64,000 bases of DNA from Candidatus Gastranaerophilales bacterium (GCA_944323695.1 CALUTI010000004.1:124001-188000), one strand, 5' to 3'. Counted from the first letter of the stretch, positions 36,794 through 46,240 are shown. Notes: generated from the letters alone by a model not told the origin. Numbers and translations are program-made.

Positions 36794-38599
36794 ATGGAAA
36801 AAAACGAATCAACACTTGCGGTACTGAGACACTCCGCATCCCACATCATGGCACAAGCCGTACAAAAGTTGTTCCCTGAGGCAAAGTTAGCTATAGGACC
36901 TTCAACGGATACGGGTTTTTACTATGACTTTGATTTAACGGACGGGCATGCCTTCACAGAAGACGATCTCGTTAAAATTGAAGAAGAAATGAAAAACATA
37001 GTAAAACAAAACTTAACATTTGAAAAACACTATGTTGAAGATGTGGACGCACAAATTGAAGAATTCAAAAAAGAAGGTGAAATTTACAAGGCAGAGCTTC
37101 TTGAAGAACACAGAAATGACAATCCGACCTTGTATTTAACAAAAGACAAAGACGGCAATGTTTTGTTTAACGACCTTTGTGCAGGTCCTCACCTTCCAAA
37201 TACAAGTTATATAAAGCCAAATGCTATCAAGCTTTTGAAAGTTGCAGGCGCTTACTGGAGAGGAAACGAAAACAACAAAATGCTCCAGAGAATTTATGCA
37301 ACCGCCTTCTGGACAAAAGAAGATCTGGCGGATTATCTGCATTTTCTTGAAGAAGCTGAAAAACGCGATCACAGAAAACTCGGGGCAAAGCTTGATCTTT
37401 TCTCAACCCGTGATGAATTGGGCGGAGGGCTTGTGTTATGGCATCCGAACCTTGCAGTTGTAAGAGAAGAAATTGAAAATTACTGGAGAACCGAACACAG
37501 AAAACGCGGTTACGTAATCGTAAATACTCCTCACATTGCAAAATCAAAATTGTGGGAAATTTCAGGTCATGCCGATCACTATAAAGAAAACATGTTCTTT
37601 ATTCAAAAAGATGAAGACAGCGATGAACAGTTTATTTTAAAACCGATGAACTGTCCGTTCCATATTCTGATTTATCAAGCAAACAGATATTCATACAGAT
37701 CATTGCCTTTAAGAATGGCAGAACTCGGAACTGTTTACAGAAAAGAAAAATCAGGAGCTTTATCAGGTTTAACCCGTGTTCAGGGCTTTACACAGGATGA
37801 TGCACACATTTTCTGCACACCTGAACAGCTGGTTGATGAAATCAATGAAATTATTGATTTTGTTGCGGACACAATGGCGTTATTCAATATGAGCTTTGAA
37901 GTTGAATTGTCAACACGCCCTGAAAGTTTTGTAGGCGAAATTGAAAATTGGAACAGAGCGGAAGCCGGCTTGAAAGAAGCTATGGACAGACGCGGAATGA
38001 AATATGAAATTAACGAAGGCGACGGCGCTTTCTACGGTCCGAAAATCGACTTTAAGATTAAAGATGCTATCGGCAGAATGTGGCAGTGCGCTACAATTCA
38101 GCTGGACTTTAACCTTCCGGAACGTTTCGGTATCAAATATCAGGACAAAGACGGTTCCATGAAAACTCCTGTAATGCTTCACCGCGTAGTATTCGGCTCT
38201 ATGGAACGTTTCCACGGAATCTTAATCGAGCATTACGCAGGTGCTTTCCCGACATGGCTTGCGCCGACACAAGTTGCTATTGTTCCGATTTCTAACGAAA
38301 AACACGTTGATTTCGCGGAAAAAGTCTACAAAAAAATGCGCGATGCCGGAATTCGTGTAAAACTCGACGACCGCTCCGAAAGTATGAATTACAAAATCAG
38401 AGAAAGTCTGCAGGATAAGAAAATTCCTTACGTCGTTGTAATCGGCGACAAAGAAATTGAATCGAATTCTCTTGCAGTCCGCGCACGCGGTATCGGACAG
38501 GTCGGAACGCTCGGTGTGGATGAATTCATCAATAAGGTTAAAGATGAAATCGAATCCAGATCCGCCGACTCCTTTGCGCAAAACCTTGTTAAAGCATAG
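36794..38599 (+). CDS. thrS: Threonyl-tRNA synthetase lacking the TGS domain
   Basis: A 601-residue class II synthetase. It begins directly at the editing domain (LRHSASHIMAQAVQKLFPEA near 9; LCAGPHLPNT near 122) and lacks the ~60-residue N-terminal TGS domain of E. coli ThrS; the same shortened form is known in Cyanobacteria. Catalytic core: zinc ligand in MNCPFHILIY (near 287), HRVVFGSMERFHGILIEHY (near 465), and C-terminal anticodon domain (WLAPTQVAIVPIS onward). ATG at 36794 follows AAAGGA; an in-frame ATG at 36740 lacks a site and adds no TGS sequence. Confidence 0.95.
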   Translation: MEKNESTLAVLRHSASHIMAQAVQKLFPEAKLAIGPSTDTGFYYDFDLTDGHAFTEDDLVKIEEEMKNIVKQNLTFEKHYVEDVDAQIEEFKKEGEIYKAELLEEHRNDNPTLYLTKDKDGNVLFNDLCAGPHLPNTSYIKPNAIKLLKVAGAYWRGNENNKMLQRIYATAFWTKEDLADYLHFLEEAEKRDHRKLGAKLDLFSTRDELGGGLVLWHPNLAVVREEIENYWRTEHRKRGYVIVNTPHIAKSKLWEISGHADHYKENMFFIQKDEDSDEQFILKPMNCPFHILIYQANRYSYRSLPLRMAELGTVYRKEKSGALSGLTRVQGFTQDDAHIFCTPEQLVDEINEIIDFVADTMALFNMSFEVELSTRPESFVGEIENWNRAEAGLKEAMDRRGMKYEINEGDGAFYGPKIDFKIKDAIGRMWQCATIQLDFNLPERFGIKYQDKDGSMKTPVMLHRVVFGSMERFHGILIEHYAGAFPTWLAPTQVAIVPISNEKHVDFAEKVYKKMRDAGIRVKLDDRSESMNYKIRESLQDKKIPYVVVIGDKEIESNSLAVRARGIGQVGTLGVDEFINKVKDEIESRSADSFAQNLVKA

Positions 38600-38629
38600 A
38601 AAAAAGCAGGCTCAATGCCTGCTTTTTTT
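38600..38629 (+). terminator. thrS terminator
   Basis: AAAAAGCAGGC, loop TCAAT, GCCTGC and a run of T directly after the stop codon. Confidence 0.9.
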
Positions 38630-38655
38630 AATCCGCCGAAAAGCATTCTCTTTTC

Positions 38656-38684
38656 TTGACAAATCGGGACATTCGGCATAATAT
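38656..38684 (+). promoter_or_regulatory. Promoter of the glycosyltransferase gene
   Basis: TTGACA (38656-38661), 17-bp spacer, TAATAT (38679-38684), 26 bp before the start codon. Confidence 0.7.
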
Positions 38685-38710
38685 AAGTAATTATTGGTGA
38701 TGATATAAAT

Positions 38711-39565
38711 ATGAATAATATTAAAGTAAGTGTAATCGTACCGGTTTATAACTGCGAAAAGTATTTGAAAAAATGCCTTGACAGTCTGGTAAACCAAACG
38801 TTAAAAGACATTGAAATTATCTGTGTTAATGACGGTTCCACGGATAATTCAGGTCGGATATTAGAAGAATATACCGACAGCAGAATAAAAATTATTACAA
38901 AAGAAAACGGCGGAATTTCAAGTGCAAGAAACGCCGGAATTGCTGTTGCAAAAGGAGAATATCTGGGGTTTGTTGACAGCGACGACTGGGTTGATTTGGA
39001 TTTCTTTGAAAAACTCTATAATGCCGCTAAAAAATATGACACAGACATTGCAACCGGCGGAATAATAAGACTGCATAAATATAATCAAAAATATCATCTT
39101 AAATTTGACAAAGAAACAGTAACATCAGATTTTCGGGAAAAGCTTGTGCTTTGCGATTTACCGGATAAATCCTATGTTTGGAATAAAATCTATAAAAGGG
39201 AAATGTTTGTTAAATGCAATTTAAAATTTGAAGAAGGACGGTATTATGAAGACATTGTATTCAGTCCGCAAAGTTTGTACTACTTAAAAACAATGGTTAC
39301 GGTACCGGATACATATTATTACTACTGGCGGCATTCAAAGTCGATTGTAAGATTAAAAACAAAAAAAACAAATGACGATAAAAGCTGGGCGCTAAAAACT
39401 GCGGAAGACTTTTTAAAATCACATAATATTGACCTTTCAGATAATAAAACTCACACGAAAAGATATAAAATATTTGGACTTTCTGTCTTTAAAATAAGCA
39501 CAAAAGGGGAAACGAGAACTTACAGACTATTTAATGTTATAAAATGGAGTAAAACTATTACTTAA
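38711..39565 (+). CDS. Family 2 glycosyltransferase
   Basis: A 284-residue GT-A enzyme: SVIVPVYNCEKYLKKCLDSL (near 7), VNDGSTDNSG (near 40), NGGISSARNAG, metal-binding DSDDW (near 93), and YEDIVFSPQSLYYL (near 180) where the general base lies. It transfers a sugar from a nucleotide donor, probably to a surface polysaccharide or lipid; acceptor unknown. Single gene with its own promoter, ending with a 4-bp overlap against the convergent gene. Confidence 0.9.
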   Translation: MNNIKVSVIVPVYNCEKYLKKCLDSLVNQTLKDIEIICVNDGSTDNSGRILEEYTDSRIKIITKENGGISSARNAGIAVAKGEYLGFVDSDDWVDLDFFEKLYNAAKKYDTDIATGGIIRLHKYNQKYHLKFDKETVTSDFREKLVLCDLPDKSYVWNKIYKREMFVKCNLKFEEGRYYEDIVFSPQSLYYLKTMVTVPDTYYYYWRHSKSIVRLKTKKTNDDKSWALKTAEDFLKSHNIDLSDNKTHTKRYKIFGLSVFKISTKGETRTYRLFNVIKWSKTIT

Positions 39566-40356
39566 ATACTGTTTTTAAAATAATCTGTGATATTATCAAC
39601 AACAATCATAAATTTTTCTTTAGAACTTTCATCTTTAAAATAATCTTGATTTTCATAAAAATCTCTATCGGCATTAAGGATTTCAAGGTTTCTTTTTTTA
39701 TACGCGCCTCTAAAAGCTCTGTCTATTTTGTCCAAATCATCATGGGCATATAAAGGAACTCTGAATGTATTATACAAACTTTCTATAGCAATGCTTCTGG
39801 CGTCATCATTTTTAAATAATTTCATATCATTTATATAATCAATCTGACAGAGCAAATTTGTAAGCTCATCTTGCGTTTTTCGCGGAAGCATCAAAAAAGC
39901 ATCCATAGGCTTGGCTGCATTTTCGAGTTCATTTGCTGCAAATTCCAAAATAGCAAACCTTTCATTTTCAGGCTTATCAGCAACAAGTCCGACAATATTT
40001 TTGAAAAAATCTTTATTTGATATGGGAGTTCCTTCATCCAGTGCAATAATTTCCTGTAAAATTTCAGGCTTTTCTTCAGGCTTTTTGACGACTTTAAGAC
40101 TTTTTACAATATCTTCAATATCATTTTCTGCAAATTTTCTTCTCACACCATCTCTTGCTGCACGTAAAATATCTATACATTGATTTTCTATTACGTCAAC
40201 GCCTTTTGCCAATCCGCCGAAATATACATTCATACCCTTTGTATTATATAAAGATGTTTGAACACCTGACGAATAATTTTGCACCTGCTGTTGTTTGCGC
40301 TGCAACTTGTTATGATTAACGGAATTTTTATTGAAATTAACCTGATTTACATACAT
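39562..40356 (-). CDS. Uncharacterised cytoplasmic helical protein
   Basis: A 264-residue protein. Residues 1-45 are polar and Gln/Asn-rich (KLQRKQQQVQNYSSG) and end in a NVYFGG motif; the rest is helical and charged (IEDIVKSLKVVKKPEEKPEI, FAILEFAANELENAAKPMDA). No signal peptide or membrane span. AAGGTG precedes the ATG. The short tail with an aromatic-Phe-Gly-Gly motif may be a lineage-specific signature (inference). Function unknown. Confidence 0.72.
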   Translation of the reverse strand: MYVNQVNFNKNSVNHNKLQRKQQQVQNYSSGVQTSLYNTKGMNVYFGGLAKGVDVIENQCIDILRAARDGVRRKFAENDIEDIVKSLKVVKKPEEKPEILQEIIALDEGTPISNKDFFKNIVGLVADKPENERFAILEFAANELENAAKPMDAFLMLPRKTQDELTNLLCQIDYINDMKLFKNDDARSIAIESLYNTFRVPLYAHDDLDKIDRAFRGAYKKRNLEILNADRDFYENQDYFKDESSKEKFMIVVDNITDYFKNSI

Positions 40357-40435
40357 ACTTTCACACCTTATAAAAAGTTCTTCCCGAATTTATAAAACAC
40401 AGGAAGAACTTTTATTGTCTAATTGTTACAAAATA

Positions 40436-41605
40436 TTAACCATGCTTTTCAATAATAGCCTTAGCCATCTCGTCCAGTTTTTGGAATGTATCTTCCTTAG
40501 CCTTGCCCTTAATCAAAATCGGCTCAATAAGCTCAACTTTCAAATTTGACATCATATTGGTTAATTTACCTACCAAATCACCGCCCCAGCCGTAAGAACC
40601 GATAATGGTTGCATATTTAGCTTTTGGGTTAAGAATATTAACAAGATAAGCCGCATTTGCTGCTGCGGGGTGAGGAGCACAAAGCACCATTGAAGCGCCG
40701 AGAACAATTGTTTTGGCATCAACAATTGCCATTGCAAGATCACCCAAATCATCAGACACTATATCGTGTTTAATTGTCTGAATACCTGCGGCATTCAATT
40801 TGTCGGCAAGATAATTAATCATTTCTTCTACACTTCCGTACATTGAAACGTAAGGAAGAACAACAAGATTTTTAGCTTCGTCGCTTGACCAGTCTTCATA
40901 CAAATCCAAAATAAATTTAGGATTTTTATAAATCGGACCATGACTCGGCAAAATCATATCAGGATTTAATTCTCTTACCTGTTTTGTATATTTCTGGCAC
41001 ATCTTTCTAAACGGCATCATAATTTCTGCATAATAACGTTTTGCGGCATGTTCAAGCTCTTTGCTGTCGTCCGCAAAAATGTCATCAAATGTATAATGCG
41101 CGCCCAAAAAGTCGCATGTGCACAAAAGATTATCTTCAACAATATAAGTAAACATTGTATCAGGCCAATGCACACCTGGTGCCATAAAAAACTTCAATGT
41201 TTTGTCGCCTAAAGAAAGTTCCTCATCATTTTTAATAACCTGAATTCTATCTTCGGGAATCAAAAGCATTTCCATTATATTATTTTTGCAAAACTGATTA
41301 GTAACAATCATTGCGTTTGGATATTTTTCAATCAATTTCGGCAAAGTTCCGGTATGATCCTGTTCACCGTGATTTGCAATAATATAATCAACTTTTGTAA
41401 TCTTATTTTCATCAAGGTTTTTAAGATACTCTTCAGATTTTGGCGGATACATGGTGTCAATAAGCGCAATTTTTTCAGAACCTTTAACAAGATAAGAATT
41501 ATAGCTTGTTCCCTGTTCCAACGGAATAAGTTCATCGAAAATCTTGCGTTCTTTGTCATTCAATCCGCAATAAAAAACATTATTTTTAATTTCACGGAAT
41601 TTCAT
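40436..41605 (-). CDS. FprA-type flavodiiron protein (A-type flavoprotein)
   Basis: A 389-residue enzyme that reduces O2 to water or NO to N2O. The metallo-beta-lactamase-like domain holds diiron ligands (HGEQDHTG near 80; PGVHWPDTM near 145; DFLGAHY near 165; SHGPIY near 226). The flavodoxin-like domain (about 250-390) has SMYGSVEEMI and ASMVLCAPHP. ATG at 41605 follows AAAGGAG; the 15 upstream in-frame residues are not coding. Electrons would come from the rubredoxin encoded in the same run. Confidence 0.94.
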   Translation of the reverse strand: MKFREIKNNVFYCGLNDKERKIFDELIPLEQGTSYNSYLVKGSEKIALIDTMYPPKSEEYLKNLDENKITKVDYIIANHGEQDHTGTLPKLIEKYPNAMIVTNQFCKNNIMEMLLIPEDRIQVIKNDEELSLGDKTLKFFMAPGVHWPDTMFTYIVEDNLLCTCDFLGAHYTFDDIFADDSKELEHAAKRYYAEIMMPFRKMCQKYTKQVRELNPDMILPSHGPIYKNPKFILDLYEDWSSDEAKNLVVLPYVSMYGSVEEMINYLADKLNAAGIQTIKHDIVSDDLGDLAMAIVDAKTIVLGASMVLCAPHPAAANAAYLVNILNPKAKYATIIGSYGWGGDLVGKLTNMMSNLKVELIEPILIKGKAKEDTFQKLDEMAKAIIEKHG

Positions 41606-41679
41606 TGTTTCTCCTTTACTATTTATATAACGCTTTTGTAATTTCCGCATAGCCTGTATGGGCTATGCGGATACAACAA

Positions 41680-42219
41680 TTAATAATTTTTAGCTTTCAT
41701 AAAGAAATATGCTTTCGGGTGCTTGCAAACAGGACATAATTCAGGCGCATTTTCGCCTTCTAATACATGCCCGCAGTTTGCACATTCCCAGATAACGGCT
41801 GAAGGCTTATTGAAAACAGAATTATTTTTAACGTTTTCCAACAATTTTCTGTAACGTTCTTCGTGTTCTTTTTCAATTTTTGCAACCATTTCAAAAAGGA
41901 TTGCAATCCGGTCAAAGCCTTCTTCTTTAGCTTCTTTTGCGAACTGAGCGTACATTTCCGTCCACTCGTAATTTTCGCCGTTTGCGGCATCTTCAAGTGC
42001 TTTTATAGTTTCCGGCACCTTGCCGTCATGAAGATATTTAAACCACAATTTAGCATGTTCTTTTTCATTATTGGCAGTTTCTTCAAAAATCTTACTTATT
42101 TGAACAAAACCTTCTTTTTTAGCCTGTGAAGCATAATAAGTATATTTATTTCTCGCTTCGGATTCACCTGCAAAGGCAGCCATAAGATTTTTTTCTGTCT
42201 TTGTTCCCTTTAATTCCAT
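41680..42219 (-). CDS. Rubrerythrin
   Basis: A 179-residue peroxidase of anaerobes. Diiron helices: [14 protein letters not shown] (near 15), [13 protein letters not shown] (near 47), [14 protein letters not shown] (near 110). C-terminal rubredoxin-like FeS4 site [20 protein letters not shown]. It reduces H2O2 with electrons from rubredoxin. Lies between the rubredoxin and FprA genes. Confidence 0.96.
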   Translation of the reverse strand: MELKGTKTEKNLMAAFAGESEARNKYTYYASQAKKEGFVQISKIFEETANNEKEHAKLWFKYLHDGKVPETIKALEDAANGENYEWTEMYAQFAKEAKEEGFDRIAILFEMVAKIEKEHEERYRKLLENVKNNSVFNKPSAVIWECANCGHVLEGENAPELCPVCKHPKAYFFMKAKNY

Positions 42220-42234
42220 ATTAGTTAATCCTTA

Positions 42235-42378
42235 TTATTCAGCTAACACTTCAAACATTTCTTTTGGCATTGCACACAATGGGCAAGTCCAGTCATCCGG
42301 AAGTTTTTTGAAAGGGACATCCTCATTTTCTGCCGGGTCATAAACCCATCCGCAAACCGTGCATACATACTTTTCCAT
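42235..42378 (-). CDS. Rubredoxin
   Basis: A 47-residue protein too short for usual ORF cut-offs. Two CxxC knuckles ([10 protein letters not shown] at 6-15; CPLCAMPK at 32-39) hold one Fe. The ATG follows GGAGAG; the stop is 15 bp before the rubrerythrin start. It should shuttle electrons to rubrerythrin and FprA, encoded next. Confidence 0.96.
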   Translation of the reverse strand: MEKYVCTVCGWVYDPAENEDVPFKKLPDDWTCPLCAMPKEMFEVLAE

Positions 42379-42391
42379 AATTTCTCTCCTT

Positions 42392-42766
42392 TTACTCTTG
42401 ACAGTCTTTACACAAACCCTTGAAAACTATTTCATGACTTGTAATTTTAAAGCCTGTTTCCTGCTCTGCTTTTTCTGTGACATTTTGTGCCACATCTGTG
42501 CTTATATCAAATACCCTGCCGCATTTTTCGCACATAAAATGATAATGCGGATGAGTATTATGATCAAAGTGCGCTGACGGCTCAAGTCCGTCAATCTTTT
42601 TTATTATACCGGCATCCGCAAGCTGGCTTAAATTTCTGTATAAAGTAGCCTTGCTGACCTCCGGATATTCAATCTGAATTATTGAATACAATTTTTCAGC
42701 AGTCGGATGTATTACGTTTTTCTTTAACGAATCCAGTACAACTTCTCTTTGTTTTGAATAATTCAT
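42392..42766 (-). CDS. Fur-family regulator, PerR-like
   Basis: A 124-residue repressor: winged helix ([29 protein letters not shown]), regulatory metal ligands in [16 protein letters not shown] (near 65-80), structural zinc site CEKCG and CKDCQE. First gene of the rubredoxin-rubrerythrin-FprA run, the classic PerR regulon in anaerobes, and a Fur-type box overlies its own start of transcription. Peroxide sensing is inferred from context; an iron role cannot be excluded. Confidence 0.93.
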   Translation of the reverse strand: MNYSKQREVVLDSLKKNVIHPTAEKLYSIIQIEYPEVSKATLYRNLSQLADAGIIKKIDGLEPSAHFDHNTHPHYHFMCEKCGRVFDISTDVAQNVTEKAEQETGFKITSHEIVFKGLCKDCQE

Positions 42767-42782
42767 ACTTTAAACCTCAACT

Positions 42783-42797
42783 TGATAATCATTCTCA
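42783..42797 (-). promoter_or_regulatory. Fur/PerR box
   Basis: TGATAATCATTCTCA: two 7-bp half sites around C with one mismatch to a perfect 7-1-7 palindrome. It sits right after the -10, so binding would block initiation: autoregulation and control of the whole anaerobic-stress run. Confidence 0.8.
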
Positions 42798-42825
42798 TTT
42801 TAAACTAAATTAATCAGCAAGTCAA
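42797..42825 (-). promoter_or_regulatory. Promoter of the oxidative-stress operon
   Basis: Minus strand TTGACT (42825-42820), 17-bp spacer, TAAAAT (42802-42797), directly followed by the Fur box. Confidence 0.75.
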
Positions 42826-42899
42826 TTAAAAGCTAACAATATCTTAATATAAATACAAAAAAATGGCAATTTTGTAAAAGTTTTTGTTTTAATAAAGCT

Positions 42900-43184
42900 A
42901 TGGAAGTTGTAGTGAAGGAAAATATTGCCAATAAGCCAATGCATTACCCGCCGTATGTGCTTGGAGTAATTCCCGCGCCGGATTACCATCTTGAGCCGGA
43001 ATTGTATTCGCATTTTAAAGCTACAAAAGAATTCAACCAAATATCAAATGATATTTATGTAAAACAGCAAAAAGAAAAACCCGCAGACAGAAAAAAAACA
43101 CCCGTCGGAGTTTGGTGTACATTTGGAGCTGCGGCACTTTTCGGGCTTTACAAAATAATCAAAACTGCCGTATTTAAAAAATAA
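42900..43184 (+). CDS. Small protein with C-terminal membrane anchor, unknown
   Basis: A 94-residue protein. N-terminal part contains Pro/Tyr-rich sequence (MHYPPYVLGVIPAPDYHL), then a charged stretch and one C-terminal hydrophobic segment (VWCTFGAAALFGLYKIIK) with Lys tail. No good ribosome site, so start and reality are moderately supported; a start at the internal Met14 is possible. Family not recognised. Confidence 0.55.
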   Translation: MEVVVKENIANKPMHYPPYVLGVIPAPDYHLEPELYSHFKATKEFNQISNDIYVKQQKEKPADRKKTPVGVWCTFGAAALFGLYKIIKTAVFKK

Positions 43185-43244
43185 CCTTTTAACTACTTTT
43201 TTTATCGGGAATTTTATAGTAGTATTTTATTAAAAGGGGATATT

Positions 43245-45821
43245 ATGAGAAAAATAATTATTTTATTGTGTTTATTTATAACAGGGAATTTAGCGCTTGC
43301 AGCGGATTTTAACGTTTTTAAGCTGGACAACGGGCAGACCGTAATAATTGAAGAAGTCCACACCAACCCGATTGTCACAATTGACACCTGGGTAAAAACA
43401 GGTTCAATAAATGAAGATGACAAAAACAACGGGGTCTCACACTTTTTGGAACATTTATTTTTCAAAGGGACAACAACCCGTGAGCCCGGAGAATTTGACA
43501 GGGTGCTTGAGGCAAAAGGCGCCGTAAATAATGCTGCTACAAGCAAAGATTTTACACATTATTATATAACTATCCCGTCAAAAGATTTTGATTTAGCATT
43601 AGATATGCATGCAGATATGCTTCAAAACCCCTTAATTCCGCGAAAAGAAATGGAAAAGGAAAGAAAAGTCGTTCTGGAAGAAATCTGCAAGGATATGAAT
43701 TCACCTTCGACAAAAGTTTACGACAACCTTGTCGAAATGATGTACACAAACCACCCGTATAAACGAAAAGTAATAGGCAAAAGCGAAATTATAGAAACAA
43801 TTACGCGCGAAGAAATTCTAAGCTACTTTAATAAATATTATGCCCCGTCAAATATGATTACAATAATTGTCGGTGATGTCGATACCCAAAAAGCGCTTGA
43901 GAAGGTAAAATCAGAATTTTCAGCCGAATACAAAAAAGTACCGAAAAAGAATTACCCTAAAGAAAAACAAATAACATCTCAATTAAGAAAAACAGATTAC
44001 ACAGATACGCAATCCGGCTATATGCTCATAGGCTTCCGCGGCGTAAACATAACCGACAACGACTCTTATGCACTGGATGTGCTTTCAACAATTCTCGGCG
44101 ACGGAAGATCCTCCGTGCTTTACAGAAAAATAAAAGACGAAAAACAGCTTGCATTCTCAATCGGCGCGGCAAATGCAACATTTAAAGACGACGGACTTTT
44201 CTACATTTCGGCAAATTTTACTCCCGAAAATGCAGAAAAGCTTGAAAAAAACATCTTTGAAGAAATTAACGAAATAAAGAAAAACGGGGTTACGCCGGAG
44301 CAGGTAAGGCTTGCGCAGAACTTAATCGAGCGCGACACCTACTATGCAAGAGAATCCGTAACCAATATTGCGCAGGAAATCGGCTATACCTTTGTTACAA
44401 CCGGCGGAACAAAATTCTACGAAAACTATATCGAAAATATTAAAAAAGTAACTCCCATAGATGTAAAACGCGCGGCGAACAAATATCTCGGCGTTGAAAA
44501 AAGCGCCGTATCAATAGTTTTGCCGAAAAAATCAAACGAAGTCCAAATTTCCGATAAAAAACCGCTTAATTTAAAAGCTACGCTTGCAAGCGAAAATTCC
44601 GAAACCCAAAAATACACTCTTTCCAACGGTGCCACCCTTCTTTTGACCCCGAATACCGCAAATGATATTATCGCAATAAGTATTTTTTCAAAAGGCGGAG
44701 AATTTTTGGAAAAAATCCCGGGGACAGGCAAACTTACGGCATCTGTTATACTTAAAGGCACAAAAAAATATTCCTCGAACGAACTTTCTGAATTAATGGA
44801 AGATAACGGAATAAAAATTTCCCCGATGTCAAAGGCCGACAGCTTTTCCGTAAATATTTTGACCACCAAAACCGAATATGACAAAACCCTTGACCTTTTA
44901 AACGAAATTGTAAATAACGCAATCCTTGATGATTACGAAATCGAAAAAGCGCGCGCGGAAAAAATTAACGCCATCCGCAAAAACCGCGACCTGCCCTTGC
45001 AAAAGGCAATTGAGGAATACAATACCCTGATTTATCAGGGCAGCGTCTATTCTAATTCCACCAAAATCCTTGAAAAAACTATGCCGCAAATTGAACAAAC
45101 CGATATTCAGGAATTCTACAAAAATCTGTTTAACCCCAAAAACCTTGTTATATCAATTAACGGCAATGTAGATAAAGAAAAAACAATCACAGAGCTTACA
45201 AAAATGTTCCAAAATAAATCCGGCGAAGTTTTTGATTTTGGCAAATATACAATTCCGGACACAACAACACCGCGAATTTCAACCCAAACAGACAAAAACA
45301 CAGAAACCGCCTGGATATTTTTAGGCTGGCAAACCGCAGGCTTCAATAACCTTAAAGATTACGCCACCCTTCAGGTAATAAATTCAATGCTGGGTTCGGG
45401 CATGAGCTCACGACTTTTCAAAAATCTTCGTGATCAGGAAGGTCTTGCCTACCAGTTAGGCTCAAACTACAGCCCGAGTATGCTTAAAGGGAACTTCGCC
45501 GTTTATATCGGCACTAACCCGAAAACTCTTGAACGTTCAAAAAACAAATTATTTGAAGAAATTAACAGGCTGAAAACAGAATACGTAGGCACAAAAGAGC
45601 TTCAGGATGCAAAAGACAAACTCATAGGACAATTCGTAATCGCACAGGAAACAAACCTTGAAAAAGCCTCCTCCACAGGCTGGTTTGAAGTTTCCAAACG
45701 AGGCTATGACTTCAAAGACAAATACGCCAAGCTCATTAACAGTGTCACAGAATCCGATATAATTGAAGCCGCAAACAAATACTTCAACAATAATTATGTA
45801 CTCTCCGTTGTTAAAAACTAA
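43245..45821 (+). CDS. Tandem M16 metallopeptidase, secreted
   Basis: An 858-residue protein with a signal peptide (IIILLCLFITGNLALA). It has two full M16 units. The first holds the inverted zinc motif HFLEHLFFKG (near 65) and downstream EEICKD glutamate (near 145); the second (about 450-858) keeps the fold (TASVILKGTKKYSSNEL; GSGMSSRLFKNLRDQEGLAY in part: SSRLFKNLRDQEGLAYQLGS) without HxxEH, as in pitrilysin-like two-domain enzymes. Probably periplasmic peptide degradation. Follows AAAAGGGG ribosome site. Confidence 0.93.
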   Translation: MRKIIILLCLFITGNLALAADFNVFKLDNGQTVIIEEVHTNPIVTIDTWVKTGSINEDDKNNGVSHFLEHLFFKGTTTREPGEFDRVLEAKGAVNNAATSKDFTHYYITIPSKDFDLALDMHADMLQNPLIPRKEMEKERKVVLEEICKDMNSPSTKVYDNLVEMMYTNHPYKRKVIGKSEIIETITREEILSYFNKYYAPSNMITIIVGDVDTQKALEKVKSEFSAEYKKVPKKNYPKEKQITSQLRKTDYTDTQSGYMLIGFRGVNITDNDSYALDVLSTILGDGRSSVLYRKIKDEKQLAFSIGAANATFKDDGLFYISANFTPENAEKLEKNIFEEINEIKKNGVTPEQVRLAQNLIERDTYYARESVTNIAQEIGYTFVTTGGTKFYENYIENIKKVTPIDVKRAANKYLGVEKSAVSIVLPKKSNEVQISDKKPLNLKATLASENSETQKYTLSNGATLLLTPNTANDIIAISIFSKGGEFLEKIPGTGKLTASVILKGTKKYSSNELSELMEDNGIKISPMSKADSFSVNILTTKTEYDKTLDLLNEIVNNAILDDYEIEKARAEKINAIRKNRDLPLQKAIEEYNTLIYQGSVYSNSTKILEKTMPQIEQTDIQEFYKNLFNPKNLVISINGNVDKEKTITELTKMFQNKSGEVFDFGKYTIPDTTTPRISTQTDKNTETAWIFLGWQTAGFNNLKDYATLQVINSMLGSGMSSRLFKNLRDQEGLAYQLGSNYSPSMLKGNFAVYIGTNPKTLERSKNKLFEEINRLKTEYVGTKELQDAKDKLIGQFVIAQETNLEKASSTGWFEVSKRGYDFKDKYAKLINSVTESDIIEAANKYFNNNYVLSVVKN

Positions 45822-45917
45822 ACATCCACTGAACAAATGAACATTTTTTTCAAAAAATCGTTATAATAATATAAGAAGCTTTATTGGTTAGTTTATTAAC
45901 AAAAGGAGAAAAAGATT

Positions 45918-46208
45918 ATGACAGAAGAACAAAGATGTGAAGAAAAAAAATGCGATTGCATTTGTATGTCAAAAGGGTTTAGAAAATTTTTAATCGTAAC
46001 TTGCGGTTCATTTTTCGGCGTATTTTTTGCATTATGCTTATTTAACGCTATAAACAAACCTCCAATGCCGGTTTATCCGGGCGCATATCCTCCGCCGTAT
46101 CATCATGAATGCAGATGCGGACACCATCACGGCGACTTCCATAAACAAATGCCGCCAAAAATGGATCATAAAGCAATCAAAAAATTTAAAAAAGTTGATA
46201 AAGATTAA
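45918..46208 (+). CDS. Small membrane protein with Cys/His-rich segments
   Basis: A 96-residue protein. N-terminal Cys cluster CEEKKCDCICMSKG (residues 7-20), one membrane helix (about 25-45), a Pro/Tyr-rich stretch, then HHECRCGHHHGDFHK (near 68-82), and a Lys-rich end. Such Cys and His density on both sides of a helix suggests metal binding, but no family is known to me. Good ribosome site AAAAGGAG. Confidence 0.7.
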   Translation: MTEEQRCEEKKCDCICMSKGFRKFLIVTCGSFFGVFFALCLFNAINKPPMPVYPGAYPPPYHHECRCGHHHGDFHKQMPPKMDHKAIKKFKKVDKD

Positions 46209-46214
46209 TAATCA

Positions 46215-46240
46215 GGCGGGTTAATTCCCGCCTTTATTTT
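46215..46240. terminator. Bidirectional terminator
   Basis: GGCGGG, loop TTAATT, CCCGCC then TTTATTTT between convergent genes; its end overlaps the stop of the minus-strand gene. Confidence 0.8.
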
